DNA of 61,154 bases, taken from Campylobacteraceae bacterium. Its GTDB lineage: Bacteria; Campylobacterota; Campylobacteria; Campylobacterales; Sulfurovaceae. Positions 1-8,424 of the stretch are shown piece by piece (position 1 is the stretch's first letter; every line of letters starts with the position of its first letter). The DNA lies in assembly GCA_027068975.1 (NCBI GenBank), contig JALXFN010000059.1, forward strand, positions 1-61,154, in the 5' to 3' direction. The notes under the pieces are model-generated. The model saw only the letters and a list, made by a program, of their open reading frames with translations. It searched no databases and was not told the origin of the DNA. Position numbers and translations under genes: made by a program.

Positions 1-1
1 T

Positions 2-110
2 CGTGGCTTTCTTGTTAAGCTAAAATTATTCATTTTAGCTTACTCTATTGATAAGTTTTTGAAGCTTTCTTCAACACATCAAAAATTGGCTTTTAACTAG
101 CAGTTTGGGT
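2..110. repeat. Left copy of 109-bp terminal inverted repeat
   Basis: This stretch is the exact reverse complement of 61046-61154; identity stops at base 111 on this side and at base 61045 on the other. Read outward from the window body, both ends enter the same sequence starting ACCCAAACTGCTAGTT. This copy contains the last five codons and the stop of kdsB. It could be one end of an insertion sequence present in two copies, or an assembly fold-back. No transposase is visible because the sequence ends. Confidence 0.95.
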
Positions 111-827
111 TAAACTATATATTTTTAAAGCATTTTCTAAATCATCAGGGGTATCTATACCAAAACTTTTTGAGTTGACTTTGACCATAGATATCTCATA
201 ACCATGATATAAAGCACGAAGTTGCTCTAGTTTCTCTATATCTTCTAAAGGAGCAGGAGTAAGTTTGCAGAAGGTCTCTAAAGATTTTTTAGTAAACCCA
301 TAAATACCTAAATGACCTTTGTACTCATTAAAATGGTGGTCGCGAGGGTAAGGGATTTTAGCTCGTGAAAAATAGAGGGCTAAGTTATCATCTGTAGTAA
401 CAAGTTTTACAATATTTGGGTCATCTGCTTCAGGATTATTTATTATCTTATAACAAGAGTTCATCATTATCTTTTTATTATTTCTATTTTTAGTAGTTAA
501 GTCAAAAACTGCTTTAACCACTTCTTTTTCTATAAAAGGTTCATCTCCTTGTACATTAATAATCACCTCATCATCATTTAGATTTAATTTTTCAGCTGCT
601 TCATAAATTCGGTCAGTACCTGAGTTATGCTTGTCAGATGTCATAATAGCAATTATATTATGCTCTTTTGCAATAGCTATAACCTCTTCTGAATCGGTTG
701 CAATAGCAACTTTATCTATACTCTCAACGGCTTTGGCTGTTCGTATAACCATAGGTAGACCAGCTATGTTAGCTAAAACTTTATTGGGAAAACGAGAAGA
801 ACCTATACGTGCAGGGATAATAATCAT
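93..827 (-). CDS. kdsB: 3-deoxy-manno-octulosonate cytidylyltransferase (CMP-KDO synthetase)
   Basis: The 244-residue cytosolic enzyme activates KDO with CTP for lipopolysaccharide inner-core synthesis. The N-terminal nucleotide-binding motif IIIPARIGSSRFPNK is the family signature. NVQGDEPFI near residue 92 and the C-terminal GIDTPDDLENA also match KdsB. Length is normal for the family (about 240-250). The ATG at 827 gives the motif at the very N terminus, as expected. The final residues TQTAS and the stop codon lie inside the terminal inverted repeat, so the native C terminus may have been replaced by repeat sequence; the catalytic part is complete. It is transcribed toward the window edge. 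Confidence 0.95.
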   Translation of the reverse strand: MIIIPARIGSSRFPNKVLANIAGLPMVIRTAKAVESIDKVAIATDSEEVIAIAKEHNIIAIMTSDKHNSGTDRIYEAAEKLNLNDDEVIINVQGDEPFIEKEVVKAVFDLTTKNRNNKKIMMNSCYKIINNPEADDPNIVKLVTTDDNLALYFSRAKIPYPRDHHFNEYKGHLGIYGFTKKSLETFCKLTPAPLEDIEKLEQLRALYHGYEISMVKVNSKSFGIDTPDDLENALKIYSLTQTAS

Positions 828-971
828 ATAACCTCTTTTACTATATTAGATAAAGGGATTTTATCATAATTTTTTAAAAAAACTACAAGTTAAAATCATT
901 TATATTAGATAAATATTAAGTAATTTATCAATAAAATTTATGATTAAGTTGACTTATTAATAAAACTTATG

Positions 972-977
972 TATAAT
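972..977 (+). promoter_or_regulatory. Probable -10 element of the FadL-type porin gene
   Basis: TATAAT is preceded by TG one base upstream (tgtataat) and lies 33 nt before the ATG. The 828-971 region is very AT-rich, as epsilonproteobacterial sigma-70 promoters usually are. No other feature is seen between kdsB and this site. Confidence 0.5.
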
Positions 978-1009
978 AATTATATAACAAAATTTCAAAG
1001 GACTTATTT

Positions 1010-2212
1010 ATGAAAAAAATTATTTTACTCTCTGCAATGACATCGTCAATGCTTTTAGCAACAAATGGTGATAATCTTATCTCTTTAGGAGCAGAATCAA
1101 GAGCAATGGGTGGAATAGGTGTTGCAATGCCTATGGGAACTGACTCCGTATTTAAAAACCCATCTTGGTTAGCAGATGTTAAAGGTGCTGAAGCGATGTT
1201 TGGTGCAACCTTGTTTATGCCAGATGTTAAAGCAAAAAATGGAAATGCCAATGGGAAAGAAGCAACAAGTAAAGCTGATATCTCACTGATACCAGCTGTT
1301 GCACATGCTGATAGATTTGATGAAAACTGGGCTTATGGTGTAGGTATGTTTGGTGTCTCTGGTATGGGTACTGACTATAGAAATGAAAATGGAGCAACAC
1401 CTGCAGATAACAAAGGTCTCTCAGATATGAGAACAAACTTTCAATATATGCGTTTTGTTCCATCTATCGCATATAAACAAGACAACTTAAGAGTTGGTGC
1501 TGGTTTAACATTGGCATATGGTGCATTAGATATGTCAGCTGTAATGCCAACTGACCCTCTAAACCCTGCTACTTATGCACAACGTGGTGGTGGAATGAGT
1601 GATGACTTTGGATTTGGTTTTCAGTTAGGAGCAGGATATACAGTAACTCCAGAAATTAACTTAGGTGCTTTCTATCAGAGTGAAGTAGCTACTGAGTATG
1701 AAAATGTTTTTGACTTTAATATGGATGGACGTTATGACAATCTAAAACTTTCTCAACCTGCAGAATATGGTGTGGGAATAGGTTATAACAATGGTACTTA
1801 TAGAGCAAGTTTAGATGTAAAACAGATTCAGTGGTCAGATGCAGATGGTTATGATGCATTTGGTTGGGATGACCAAACAGTTATCTCTTTAGGTGCTGGT
1901 TATAAAGTAAATCCTAACTTAGAGTTACGTGCAGGTTATTCTCAATCTGATTCTCCTATAGATGATAGTTTTTCTGCTGCAACTGTAGGTGGTACACCAA
2001 TGCCAGCTGGAAATGTTGGTTACTTTAATATGATGGGATTCCCTGCTATTTCTGAAACACATATTACAGCTGGTTTAGGATACACCATTACAAAAAAAGT
2101 TGGTGTAGACTTGGCATTTGTTCACTCTCCTAAAGAGACACTTAAAGCTATGAATATGCAAGTAACTAACGAACAAAATTCAATTTCAGGTGCATTAAAA
2201 TATAATTTTTAA
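1010..2212 (+). CDS. FadL/OMPP1/TodX-family outer membrane transport protein
   Basis: A 400-residue beta-barrel precursor with a short signal peptide (residues 1-17, ending near LLATNG). The conserved family opening follows: SLGAESRAMGGIGVAM, then NPSWLAD, where the hatch domain of FadL-type transporters begins. The C terminus ends SGALKYNF, with the terminal aromatic residue typical of BAM-inserted barrels. The family moves hydrophobic compounds such as long-chain fatty acids or aromatics across the outer membrane; the substrate cannot be told from sequence. SD aaagga precedes the ATG. It appears to be a single-gene unit. Confidence 0.88.
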   Translation: MKKIILLSAMTSSMLLATNGDNLISLGAESRAMGGIGVAMPMGTDSVFKNPSWLADVKGAEAMFGATLFMPDVKAKNGNANGKEATSKADISLIPAVAHADRFDENWAYGVGMFGVSGMGTDYRNENGATPADNKGLSDMRTNFQYMRFVPSIAYKQDNLRVGAGLTLAYGALDMSAVMPTDPLNPATYAQRGGGMSDDFGFGFQLGAGYTVTPEINLGAFYQSEVATEYENVFDFNMDGRYDNLKLSQPAEYGVGIGYNNGTYRASLDVKQIQWSDADGYDAFGWDDQTVISLGAGYKVNPNLELRAGYSQSDSPIDDSFSAATVGGTPMPAGNVGYFNMMGFPAISETHITAGLGYTITKKVGVDLAFVHSPKETLKAMNMQVTNEQNSISGALKYNF

Positions 2213-2230
2213 TCTCTAAACCTTGATAGA

Positions 2231-2255
2231 GTCGGGGTAAGATACCTCGACCTAC
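2231..2255. repeat. REP-like palindrome after the porin gene
   Basis: A hairpin with a 7-bp stem (GTCGGGG/CCTCGAC, one G-T pair) is followed by CTAC. Read on the minus strand it is a GTAG head plus a hairpin, the layout of bacterial REP sequences. No T-run follows, so it is not a classical terminator, though it may stabilise the upstream mRNA 3' end. Confidence 0.5.
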
Positions 2256-2286
2256 AAAATCTCTCTCAACTCTTACTTTATCATGT

Positions 2287-2292
2287 TATAAT
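2287..2292 (+). promoter_or_regulatory. -10 element of the TauE/SafE permease gene
   Basis: TATAAT within atgttataatcc lies 28 nt before the ATG at 2320. An SD (aggag) sits between them. Called by motif and position only. Confidence 0.5.
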
Positions 2293-2319
2293 CCCCCCTT
2301 TACTTTTTAGGAGATTTAT

Positions 2320-3060
2320 ATGGAGATATTACTGGTAGCTGTTGGTGTCTTGGTTGGTACCCTTTCAGGATTTTTTGGTATAGGTGGAGGGATGATACTG
2401 GTTCCTATTCTTATGCTTTTAGGTATTGATATTAAAACAGCTATTGGAATCTCAATTGTTCAAATGGTGTTCTCTTCATTTTATGGCTCATACCTTAACC
2501 ATAAAAAAGGTTCATTGATTGTAGGTGAGGGTATATGGGTTGGTATTGGTGGTTTTGTTGGTGGAGCCATAGGAGCTTATGTCTCAGACATGGTACCTGA
2601 AGAGATACTACAGTTTCTATTTTTAGGACTACTTATTTTTGCACTCTACCGTCTTTTCTCAGCTAAAGGTTCAGAGAGTGGTGAAGTTAAAACCCTTGAC
2701 CCCAAAGTTCTTTTTATTGTAGGTTTTGTTATAGGTATTTTTGCTATCTCACTTGGTGTTGGTGGCTCTATACTTCTTACACCTATTTTAGCTGGTTTTC
2801 TTCACTACCCTATTAAAAAAGCTGTTAGTGCAGGGCTTTTCTTTGTTGCTTTCTCTTCTGTTGCTGGTCTATTTATGAAACTATCAACGGGGACGATAGA
2901 CTTAGAAAAAGGTATCTATGTAGCTGTAGCTTCACTTGTTGGGGTCTATATAGGTATATGGCTAAAAGACCATGTTACAGCATCTAAGCATAAATTTTAC
3001 CTAATGATTATGTACTCAGTGGCACTCTTAATTTTAATCAAAAAAATGTTTTTAGGATAA
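2320..3060 (+). CDS. TauE/SafE-family sulfite/organosulfonate exporter-like permease
   Basis: A 246-residue inner-membrane protein with about eight hydrophobic segments and the twin family repeats: GTLSGFFGIGGGMILVP near the N terminus and IGIFAISLGVGGSILLTP around residue 145. The Gly-rich GFFGIGGG motif is diagnostic. Known relatives export sulfite, sulfoacetate or taurine-derived ions, but many members have unknown cargo. The gene starts after SD AGGAG and ends 6 nt before uvrA, so the two are probably cotranscribed, although no functional link is evident. Confidence 0.9.
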   Translation: MEILLVAVGVLVGTLSGFFGIGGGMILVPILMLLGIDIKTAIGISIVQMVFSSFYGSYLNHKKGSLIVGEGIWVGIGGFVGGAIGAYVSDMVPEEILQFLFLGLLIFALYRLFSAKGSESGEVKTLDPKVLFIVGFVIGIFAISLGVGGSILLTPILAGFLHYPIKKAVSAGLFFVAFSSVAGLFMKLSTGTIDLEKGIYVAVASLVGVYIGIWLKDHVTASKHKFYLMIMYSVALLILIKKMFLG

Positions 3061-3066
3061 TAGAAT

Positions 3067-5901
3067 ATGAAAAATCAAAAAATAGAAGTCTATGGAGCTA
3101 GAGAAAATAACTTAAAAGATATAGATATAAAAATTCCCAAAAATCAGTTGGTGGTTATAACGGGTATCTCAGGAAGTGGAAAATCGACTTTGGCTTTCTC
3201 TACACTCTATGCAGAGGGGCAGCGACGCTATATAGAGTCTCTCTCCTCTTATGCTCGTCAGTTTTTAGGTCGTGTAGGTAAACCAGATGTTGACAAGATA
3301 GAGGGGTTAACACCAGCTATTGCCATAGACCAAAAGACTACATCTAAAAACCCACGCTCTACAGTTGGGACTATTACAGAGATTTATGATTACCTACGTC
3401 TACTTTTTGCAAGAGTAGGTAAACAGCATTGTCATGAGTGTGGTAAGCCCATCTCCTCTATGGCTGCATCAGACATTATTGAAGAGGTTTTAAAACTTCC
3501 AAATGGTGCAAAACTAGTCATCATGGCTCCTTTAGTCAAAGAGAAAAAGGGTACATTTGCCGACATGCTAGAGTCTCTTAGACATAAAGGTTATGTTCGT
3601 GCCATGATAGATGGTGTAATGGTTCGTCTCGATGAGGAGATAGAGCTAAGTAAAACTAAAAAACACACCATTAAAGTGGTCATTGACCGTGTGGTTATAA
3701 AAGAGGAGAGCCGAGATAGAATAGGTCAAGATGTTGAAAAAGCTCTAAAAGAGGCGTATGGTGAAGTGGAGCTTGAAGTTTTAAATTATGAAGAGTTTGG
3801 ACTAGACAGACAGTATATTCATTTTTCTGAACACTTGGCTTGTTTTGACTGTAAGCTTAGTTTTGAGCCTCTTGAACCTGTGAGTTTTTCCTTTAACTCA
3901 CCCAAAGGGGCTTGTCCCACTTGTGATGGTTTGGGGATTCGTTATGTTATTGACCTTAAAAAAGTTATAGACACTGCATTGAGCATCGACAAAGGTGCAG
4001 TAAGAATCATGTATGGATTTAATAAAAGTTACTACACCAAGTTTTTAACAGCTTTTTGTGAGCAAAATGATATTCCTACCGATGTTGAGTATGAGTCGCT
4101 TGAAGAGTATCAGAAAAAGTCCATACTCTATGGAGGAGCAACCCCTGTAAAATTTACATGGAAACGCCATAAACTTACTCGTGATTGGCCAGGAGTGGTT
4201 AAGTATGCACATGAGATGTTTTCAGATGAGAAAGATATGTCAGAGTATATGACAGAAAAGGTCTGTGACAGATGTAATGGTCACAGGTTACGTCCACGCT
4301 CACTAGCTGTTAAGATAGAGGGTAAAAATATTGCAGATATTATAGATATGCCTATAGAGAAGAGTTACCACTATTTTAAAGATAAAGAGAACTTCAAACA
4401 CCTTACAGAACAACAACATCTTATAGCCGAATCGGTACTTAAAGAGATAGAGGCACGGCTATTTTTCCTTTATGATGTTGGACTTACCTACTTAACACTT
4501 AGCCGTGATGCACGAACCATTTCAGGTGGTGAGGCACAGCGTATTCGTATCGCTTCACAAATTGGTTCTGGACTTACAGGTGTTATGTATGTACTTGATG
4601 AACCAAGTATTGGACTGCATGAGCGTGATACCATGAAGCTCATAAGAACGCTTCGTTCACTACAAGAGAAAGGGAACTCGGTCATAGTAGTAGAGCATGA
4701 TAAAGAGACCATTATGTCGGCTGATTATGTTATAGATATTGGTCCAGGGGCTGGTAAGTATGGTGGAGAGGTTGTCTTTGCAGGTACAGGAAAGAAGATG
4801 ATGAAAGCCAAAACCTTAACAGCTCAGTACCTTTTTGGTGCTAAACACATTAAGTACCCTCATGACAAGCCTCAAGAGGATTGGATAGAGATAAAAAATG
4901 TTACGTTAAATAACTTAACAAAAGTCTCTGCAAAAATTCCTCTAAGAAACTTTGTCTGTATCTCTGGTGTTAGTGGTTCAGGGAAAAGTTCACTTATTCT
5001 GCAAACACTTTTACCTGTGGCAAGAGAGCTTCTAAACCATGCAAAAAAGGTAAATAAAGTAGATGGTGTAGAGATTCTAGGTTTAGAGCATTTAGATAAA
5101 GTAATCTCACTTGACCAAAGCCCAATAGGTCGAACACCAAGGTCGAACCCTGCTACCTACACAGGGGTTATGGATGAGATAAGAAAGCTTTTTGCACAGA
5201 CCAAAGAGGCTGAACTTCGTGGTTATAAAATAGGTCGTTTTTCATTTAATGTTAAAGGTGGACGTTGTGAAACGTGTACAGGTGATGGACAGATAAAAAT
5301 AGAGATGCACTTCTTACCAGATGTTTTAGTCGAGTGTGACACTTGTAAGGGAACTCGTTATAATGCCCAAACTTTAGAGGTTATGTACCGTGGAAAATCT
5401 ATAGCTGATGTTTTAGCCATGTCAGTTACAGAAGCGATGGAGTTTTTTAAAGCAGTACCATCTATAGCTATTAAACTTAAAACCCTTATGGATGTAGGGC
5501 TTGACTATATCACTTTGGGGCAAAATGCAACCACACTTTCGGGTGGAGAAGCACAACGAATTAAACTAAGTAAAGAGTTAAGTAGAAAAGATACAGGAAA
5601 AACTCTCTATATTTTAGATGAACCAACCACAGGACTACACTTTGCCGATGTAGACAGGTTAACAGGGGTACTGCATCATTTAGTAGAGTTGGGTAACTCA
5701 GTAGTTGTTATAGAACATAACCTAGATATGATAAAAAATGCAGACTACATCATAGACATGGGACCAGAGGGTGGTAATAAAGGTGGGTTTGTTATAGCAA
5801 CAGGAAGCCCTGAAGAGGTGGCTGCTACACATGAAGAGACAGGTTCATATACAGGTAAGTATTTGGTAGAAGAGCTAAAGTTACTAGAGGGTGTAGAGTA
5901 G
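3067..5901 (+). CDS. uvrA: Excinuclease ABC subunit A
   Basis: The 944-residue DNA damage sensor of nucleotide excision repair. It is a cytosolic dimeric ABC ATPase that recognises lesions and loads UvrB. Visible features: first Walker A GISGSGKST (about residue 33), CHECGKPI and CFDC/CPTC zinc-binding cysteines, ABC signature SGGEAQRIRIASQIGSGL, second Walker A GVSGSGKSS (about residue 638), CETCTGDG zinc module, and a second signature SGGEAQRIKLSKEL with DEPTTGLH. Length is standard (940-950). It follows the TauE-like gene by 6 nt. No internal damage is seen. Confidence 0.98.
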   Translation: MKNQKIEVYGARENNLKDIDIKIPKNQLVVITGISGSGKSTLAFSTLYAEGQRRYIESLSSYARQFLGRVGKPDVDKIEGLTPAIAIDQKTTSKNPRSTVGTITEIYDYLRLLFARVGKQHCHECGKPISSMAASDIIEEVLKLPNGAKLVIMAPLVKEKKGTFADMLESLRHKGYVRAMIDGVMVRLDEEIELSKTKKHTIKVVIDRVVIKEESRDRIGQDVEKALKEAYGEVELEVLNYEEFGLDRQYIHFSEHLACFDCKLSFEPLEPVSFSFNSPKGACPTCDGLGIRYVIDLKKVIDTALSIDKGAVRIMYGFNKSYYTKFLTAFCEQNDIPTDVEYESLEEYQKKSILYGGATPVKFTWKRHKLTRDWPGVVKYAHEMFSDEKDMSEYMTEKVCDRCNGHRLRPRSLAVKIEGKNIADIIDMPIEKSYHYFKDKENFKHLTEQQHLIAESVLKEIEARLFFLYDVGLTYLTLSRDARTISGGEAQRIRIASQIGSGLTGVMYVLDEPSIGLHERDTMKLIRTLRSLQEKGNSVIVVEHDKETIMSADYVIDIGPGAGKYGGEVVFAGTGKKMMKAKTLTAQYLFGAKHIKYPHDKPQEDWIEIKNVTLNNLTKVSAKIPLRNFVCISGVSGSGKSSLILQTLLPVARELLNHAKKVNKVDGVEILGLEHLDKVISLDQSPIGRTPRSNPATYTGVMDEIRKLFAQTKEAELRGYKIGRFSFNVKGGRCETCTGDGQIKIEMHFLPDVLVECDTCKGTRYNAQTLEVMYRGKSIADVLAMSVTEAMEFFKAVPSIAIKLKTLMDVGLDYITLGQNATTLSGGEAQRIKLSKELSRKDTGKTLYILDEPTTGLHFADVDRLTGVLHHLVELGNSVVVIEHNLDMIKNADYIIDMGPEGGNKGGFVIATGSPEEVAATHEETGSYTGKYLVEELKLLEGVE

Positions 5902-5917
5902 GTGTGACCATGTGAAT

Positions 5918-5981
5918 GTTTTAGGGGCATGGACTTTAGTCCATGAAATAGATAATAGCGACTAAAGTCACTGCCCCAAAA
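5918..5981. repeat. REPIN-like double palindrome, family A copy 1
   Basis: Two inverted units are joined by a short spacer: TTAGGGGCATGGACTTTAGT then ACTAAAGTCACTGCCCC. Each carries a GACTTTAGTC core palindrome. A copy differing at only about three positions lies at 44829-44893, and a single-palindrome relative is at 34706-34735. The near-identity of distant intergenic copies indicates a mobile or recently spread repeat. Confidence 0.8.
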
Positions 5982-6007
5982 GTTTAATATAAGTAAAAAG
6001 GGAAAAA

Positions 6008-6916
6008 ATGAAAAACATTATAGCCATAGACTTAGGTTCAAATAGCCTAAGATTTTTAAAAATGAACTGCGAAACAAAAGAAGCCATAGCTGATTTTCAT
6101 AAAACAGTAAAAACAGCAGATGGTTTAGCAACAAGTGGCATCATAAGTAGTGAAGCCAAAACAAGAATAGTCAATGCCATAAATGAAGCCAAAGAGCATA
6201 TAGACTTTTCCGATGCAAAAGTAAAAGCAGTTACTACAGAAGCCATAAGACAAGCACAAAATGGTCAAGAGATTTTAGATGATATAGAGGCTCAAACAGC
6301 TATAAAATTTGAAGTAATAGATGGTGATGCAGAGGCAAACTATGCACTAATAGCCACTAAAAATCGTTTAGAACTCTTAGGTCAAAAGCCTAAAAGTTTT
6401 ATGTTGGCAGACATTGGTGGAGCTTCTACAGAGATAGTATTTCACCATGCTAACAAAACGATTTCAAAAAGTTTTAACATAGGTATAGTAACTGTTACTC
6501 AATCATTTAAAGATATAAGAGAGATAGCCAATGCCATCCCTGCACTGATGAATCCTATTAAACTCTTTTGTGATGAGGTCTACGTAGAGCATGGAAAAGT
6601 AGAGATGTTCGTAGCAACAGCAGGAACACCAACAACTTTAGCAGCCATGAAACTAGGTATGGAGTACGAAACTTACGATGCCCATAAAATTCATGGAACC
6701 ATTTTAACCCAAAAAGATTTAGTAGAACAGCTAAGTAAACTTTTAACCATGAGTTTAGAAGAGAGAACCAAAACAGTAGGTGTAGGACGCGAAGACCTCA
6801 TAGCCTCTGGAGTTTTAATTTATGAAGAGCTTTACACTATAGGTGGCTTTTTAGAGTCTGTGGTTATAGACGATGGTGTTCGTGAGGGTGTGGCTTATAG
6901 TGGGTGTGAGGGGTAG
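6008..6916 (+). CDS. Ppx/GppA phosphatase family protein
   Basis: A 302-residue protein of the ASKHA (actin/Hsp70-like) fold. The N-terminal phosphate-1 motif AIDLGSNSLRFLK and the later phosphate-2 motif MLADIGGASTEIVF (about residue 136) are clear. Members hydrolyse polyphosphate (exopolyphosphatase) or pppGpp (GppA) in the cytoplasm. The length fits the short single-domain type common in Campylobacterota, without the C-terminal HD domain of E. coli Ppx. SD aaaaggga precedes the ATG. It stands alone between a REPIN-like repeat and a toxin-antitoxin pair. Which substrate is used cannot be decided. Confidence 0.88.
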   Translation: MKNIIAIDLGSNSLRFLKMNCETKEAIADFHKTVKTADGLATSGIISSEAKTRIVNAINEAKEHIDFSDAKVKAVTTEAIRQAQNGQEILDDIEAQTAIKFEVIDGDAEANYALIATKNRLELLGQKPKSFMLADIGGASTEIVFHHANKTISKSFNIGIVTVTQSFKDIREIANAIPALMNPIKLFCDEVYVEHGKVEMFVATAGTPTTLAAMKLGMEYETYDAHKIHGTILTQKDLVEQLSKLLTMSLEERTKTVGVGREDLIASGVLIYEELYTIGGFLESVVIDDGVREGVAYSGCEG

Positions 6917-6970
6917 TATTTAGTTTCATATATATAATCTCCTCACCAATAAAATTATAAATAATTGTGT

Positions 6971-6976
6971 TATAAT
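6971..6976 (+). promoter_or_regulatory. -10 element of the MNT-HEPN toxin-antitoxin operon
   Basis: TATAAT in gtgttataataa lies 23 nt before the ATG, with SD aaaaggag in between. Position and motif only. Confidence 0.5.
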
Positions 6977-6999
6977 AAATTAAAAAAGGAGCTATCTAT

Positions 7000-7308
7000 A
7001 TGAAAAGAGATGAAATATTGAGTTATTTAAAAGAGTTTAAAGATAGCTCTCAAAATAGGCTTTTTACCGAAATTGGTCTTTTTGGTTCTTATGCTAAAAA
7101 TCAAGCAGATGATTTTAGTGATATTGATGTGGCAGTTAAAGTAGATAAGAACTATCTAAAACAACATGATATTTGGGACTATTTTGATGCTATAAATGAG
7201 ATGAAGATAGTTCTACTTAAACGATTTAATCTACGAAGTGATATTTTTGATGTAGAGAGTAGTACAGCTCTTGTTAGAAAAATAAAAAAGGATATTATTT
7301 ATGTCTAA
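7000..7308 (+). CDS. mntA: MNT-type nucleotidyltransferase antitoxin
   Basis: A 102-residue minimal nucleotidyltransferase. The active-site motif GLFGSYAKNQADDFSDIDVA carries the GS...DxD pattern (about residues 27-46). In the type VII HepT-MntA system, the antitoxin AMPylates a tyrosine of its HEPN partner to block RNase activity. The stop overlaps the start of the next gene by 8 nt, the usual coupling for this pair. SD is aaaggag. The gene symbol follows the family; this pair is untested. Confidence 0.88.
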   Translation: MKRDEILSYLKEFKDSSQNRLFTEIGLFGSYAKNQADDFSDIDVAVKVDKNYLKQHDIWDYFDAINEMKIVLLKRFNLRSDIFDVESSTALVRKIKKDIIYV

Positions 7309-7648
7309 GGCTTATGGTAGATTGGAAGTTATTTTAAAAAAGATTAATTTTATTGAAGAGATTATTGTTGATAGTGGTAACATAACCAAAGCACTTGAAG
7401 ATGAAAAAAGTGCAAGAGCAGCAATGATGATGCACTTTACTTCTATAGCAGAGCAGTTTAACAAATTGGCAAAAGAGGGAGAGTTTGAGATACTTCAAGA
7501 GTTTGATAAAAGAGATTTAAAAGGTGCATATGATATGAGAAATTATATTGTTCATGATTATGAAGGGCTTAATTTATCTGTTTTAGATATGGTAATACGC
7601 CAAAAATTACCCATTATGAAAGAGACGATAGAGCAAATATTGTCGTAA
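7301..7648 (+). CDS. hepT: HEPN-domain RNase toxin (DUF86 family)
   Basis: A 115-residue alpha-helical protein. The catalytic HEPN motif R-x4-H-x-Y is intact in MRNYIVHDY (about residues 87-95), and its tyrosine is the known AMPylation target in HepT. Overlap with the upstream nucleotidyltransferase and the small size fit a complete, probably active, type VII toxin-antitoxin module. The module could stabilise this region or act in phage defence. The next gene, a SLOG-like protein, runs in the opposite direction and converges on it. Confidence 0.88.
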   Translation: MSKAYGRLEVILKKINFIEEIIVDSGNITKALEDEKSARAAMMMHFTSIAEQFNKLAKEGEFEILQEFDKRDLKGAYDMRNYIVHDYEGLNLSVLDMVIRQKLPIMKETIEQILS

Positions 7649-7675
7649 TATTTACTCAAGAAAAAGTGAAGCCCA

Positions 7676-8179
7676 TCACATCCCCCTTTCACAAACAAAA
7701 TGAACAATTTCTTTATTATTCTCTCGTGCATATTTTACTACATCGCCTGTTCCTCCTGATTTGTGGTTGAATGTTCCGTCCCATAGGGCTAAGAGTATGT
7801 TGGAGTTGTCAGCTACATAGATGCCTAAACTTTTGTAGTTGTCGTTGAGATGGTCTTCTACTTCAAATATATCTTTAGCAATTTTAATATAGTTTAAGAA
7901 ATCTCTTTTTGACTCTTCATCAAAATCTTCCATATATCGTTCTTGACTAAATGGCATAGGAACGATGAGTTCCCACGCTTTATGTTGCTTTTGAAAGTCT
8001 AAAAATATATCTGCCACAAATCGGTCTGCTCCATCTGCTAATGGAGATAGAAGTTTGATTTTTGCTTTTGAATACTCTGTAGCAAGTGCAGAAAAAAACT
8101 GAATAACTTCTTGCTTTAGCTGTTTGGTTTCTACTATGTCTCTGTGTCCTGTGACTCCGATGGTTAATGTTTGTTGCAT
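7676..8179 (-). CDS. SLOG-like Rossmann-fold protein, possible ligand sensor
   Basis: A 167-residue protein opening with IGVTGHRDI, followed by LSPLADGADRFVADIF (residues 43-59) and VPMPFSQERYMEDF. This G-x-T-GHR plus GADR pattern is typical of SLOG-superfamily domains, proposed to bind nucleotide-derived ligands in defence systems. No effector domain (nuclease, TM helix, TIR) is fused to it. It sits between an MNT-HEPN pair and a WYL regulator, so a role in defence is possible but inferred only from neighbours. SD is weak (aggaaaagg upstream of the ATG). Confidence 0.6.
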   Translation of the reverse strand: MQQTLTIGVTGHRDIVETKQLKQEVIQFFSALATEYSKAKIKLLSPLADGADRFVADIFLDFQKQHKAWELIVPMPFSQERYMEDFDEESKRDFLNYIKIAKDIFEVEDHLNDNYKSLGIYVADNSNILLALWDGTFNHKSGGTGDVVKYARENNKEIVHFVCERGM

Positions 8180-8355
8180 GGTTTTAGCCTTTTCCTATTT
8201 GTAGTATTTATGGTGGGAGTATGTATGAAAAATTAAGATGAAATAAAAAATAAAAACTCTAATATCTATTCCTGCTCAGGATAAGCTACAAATGAATAAA
8301 AGTATAATATAAAATTGTTACAAAAGCGTTGCAAAATCTGAAAAGTTGGTTATGT

Positions 8356-8394
8356 TATAATTTTGTCAGACACATCTTGACTTAGAACCTAAGT
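8356..8394 (+). promoter_or_regulatory. Promoter and candidate operator of the WYL regulator
   Basis: A -10 element TATAAT (8356-8361) is followed by a perfect inverted repeat ACTTAGAACCTAAGT (8380-8394; 6-bp arms). The operator lies between the likely start of transcription and the ATG at 8425, where an autorepressor would bind. Autoregulation is inferred. The rest of 8180-8424 shows only AT-rich sequence. Confidence 0.45.
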
Positions 8395-8424
8395 ACAATA
8401 GGGTAAAAACTAGGAGAAAAGAGC

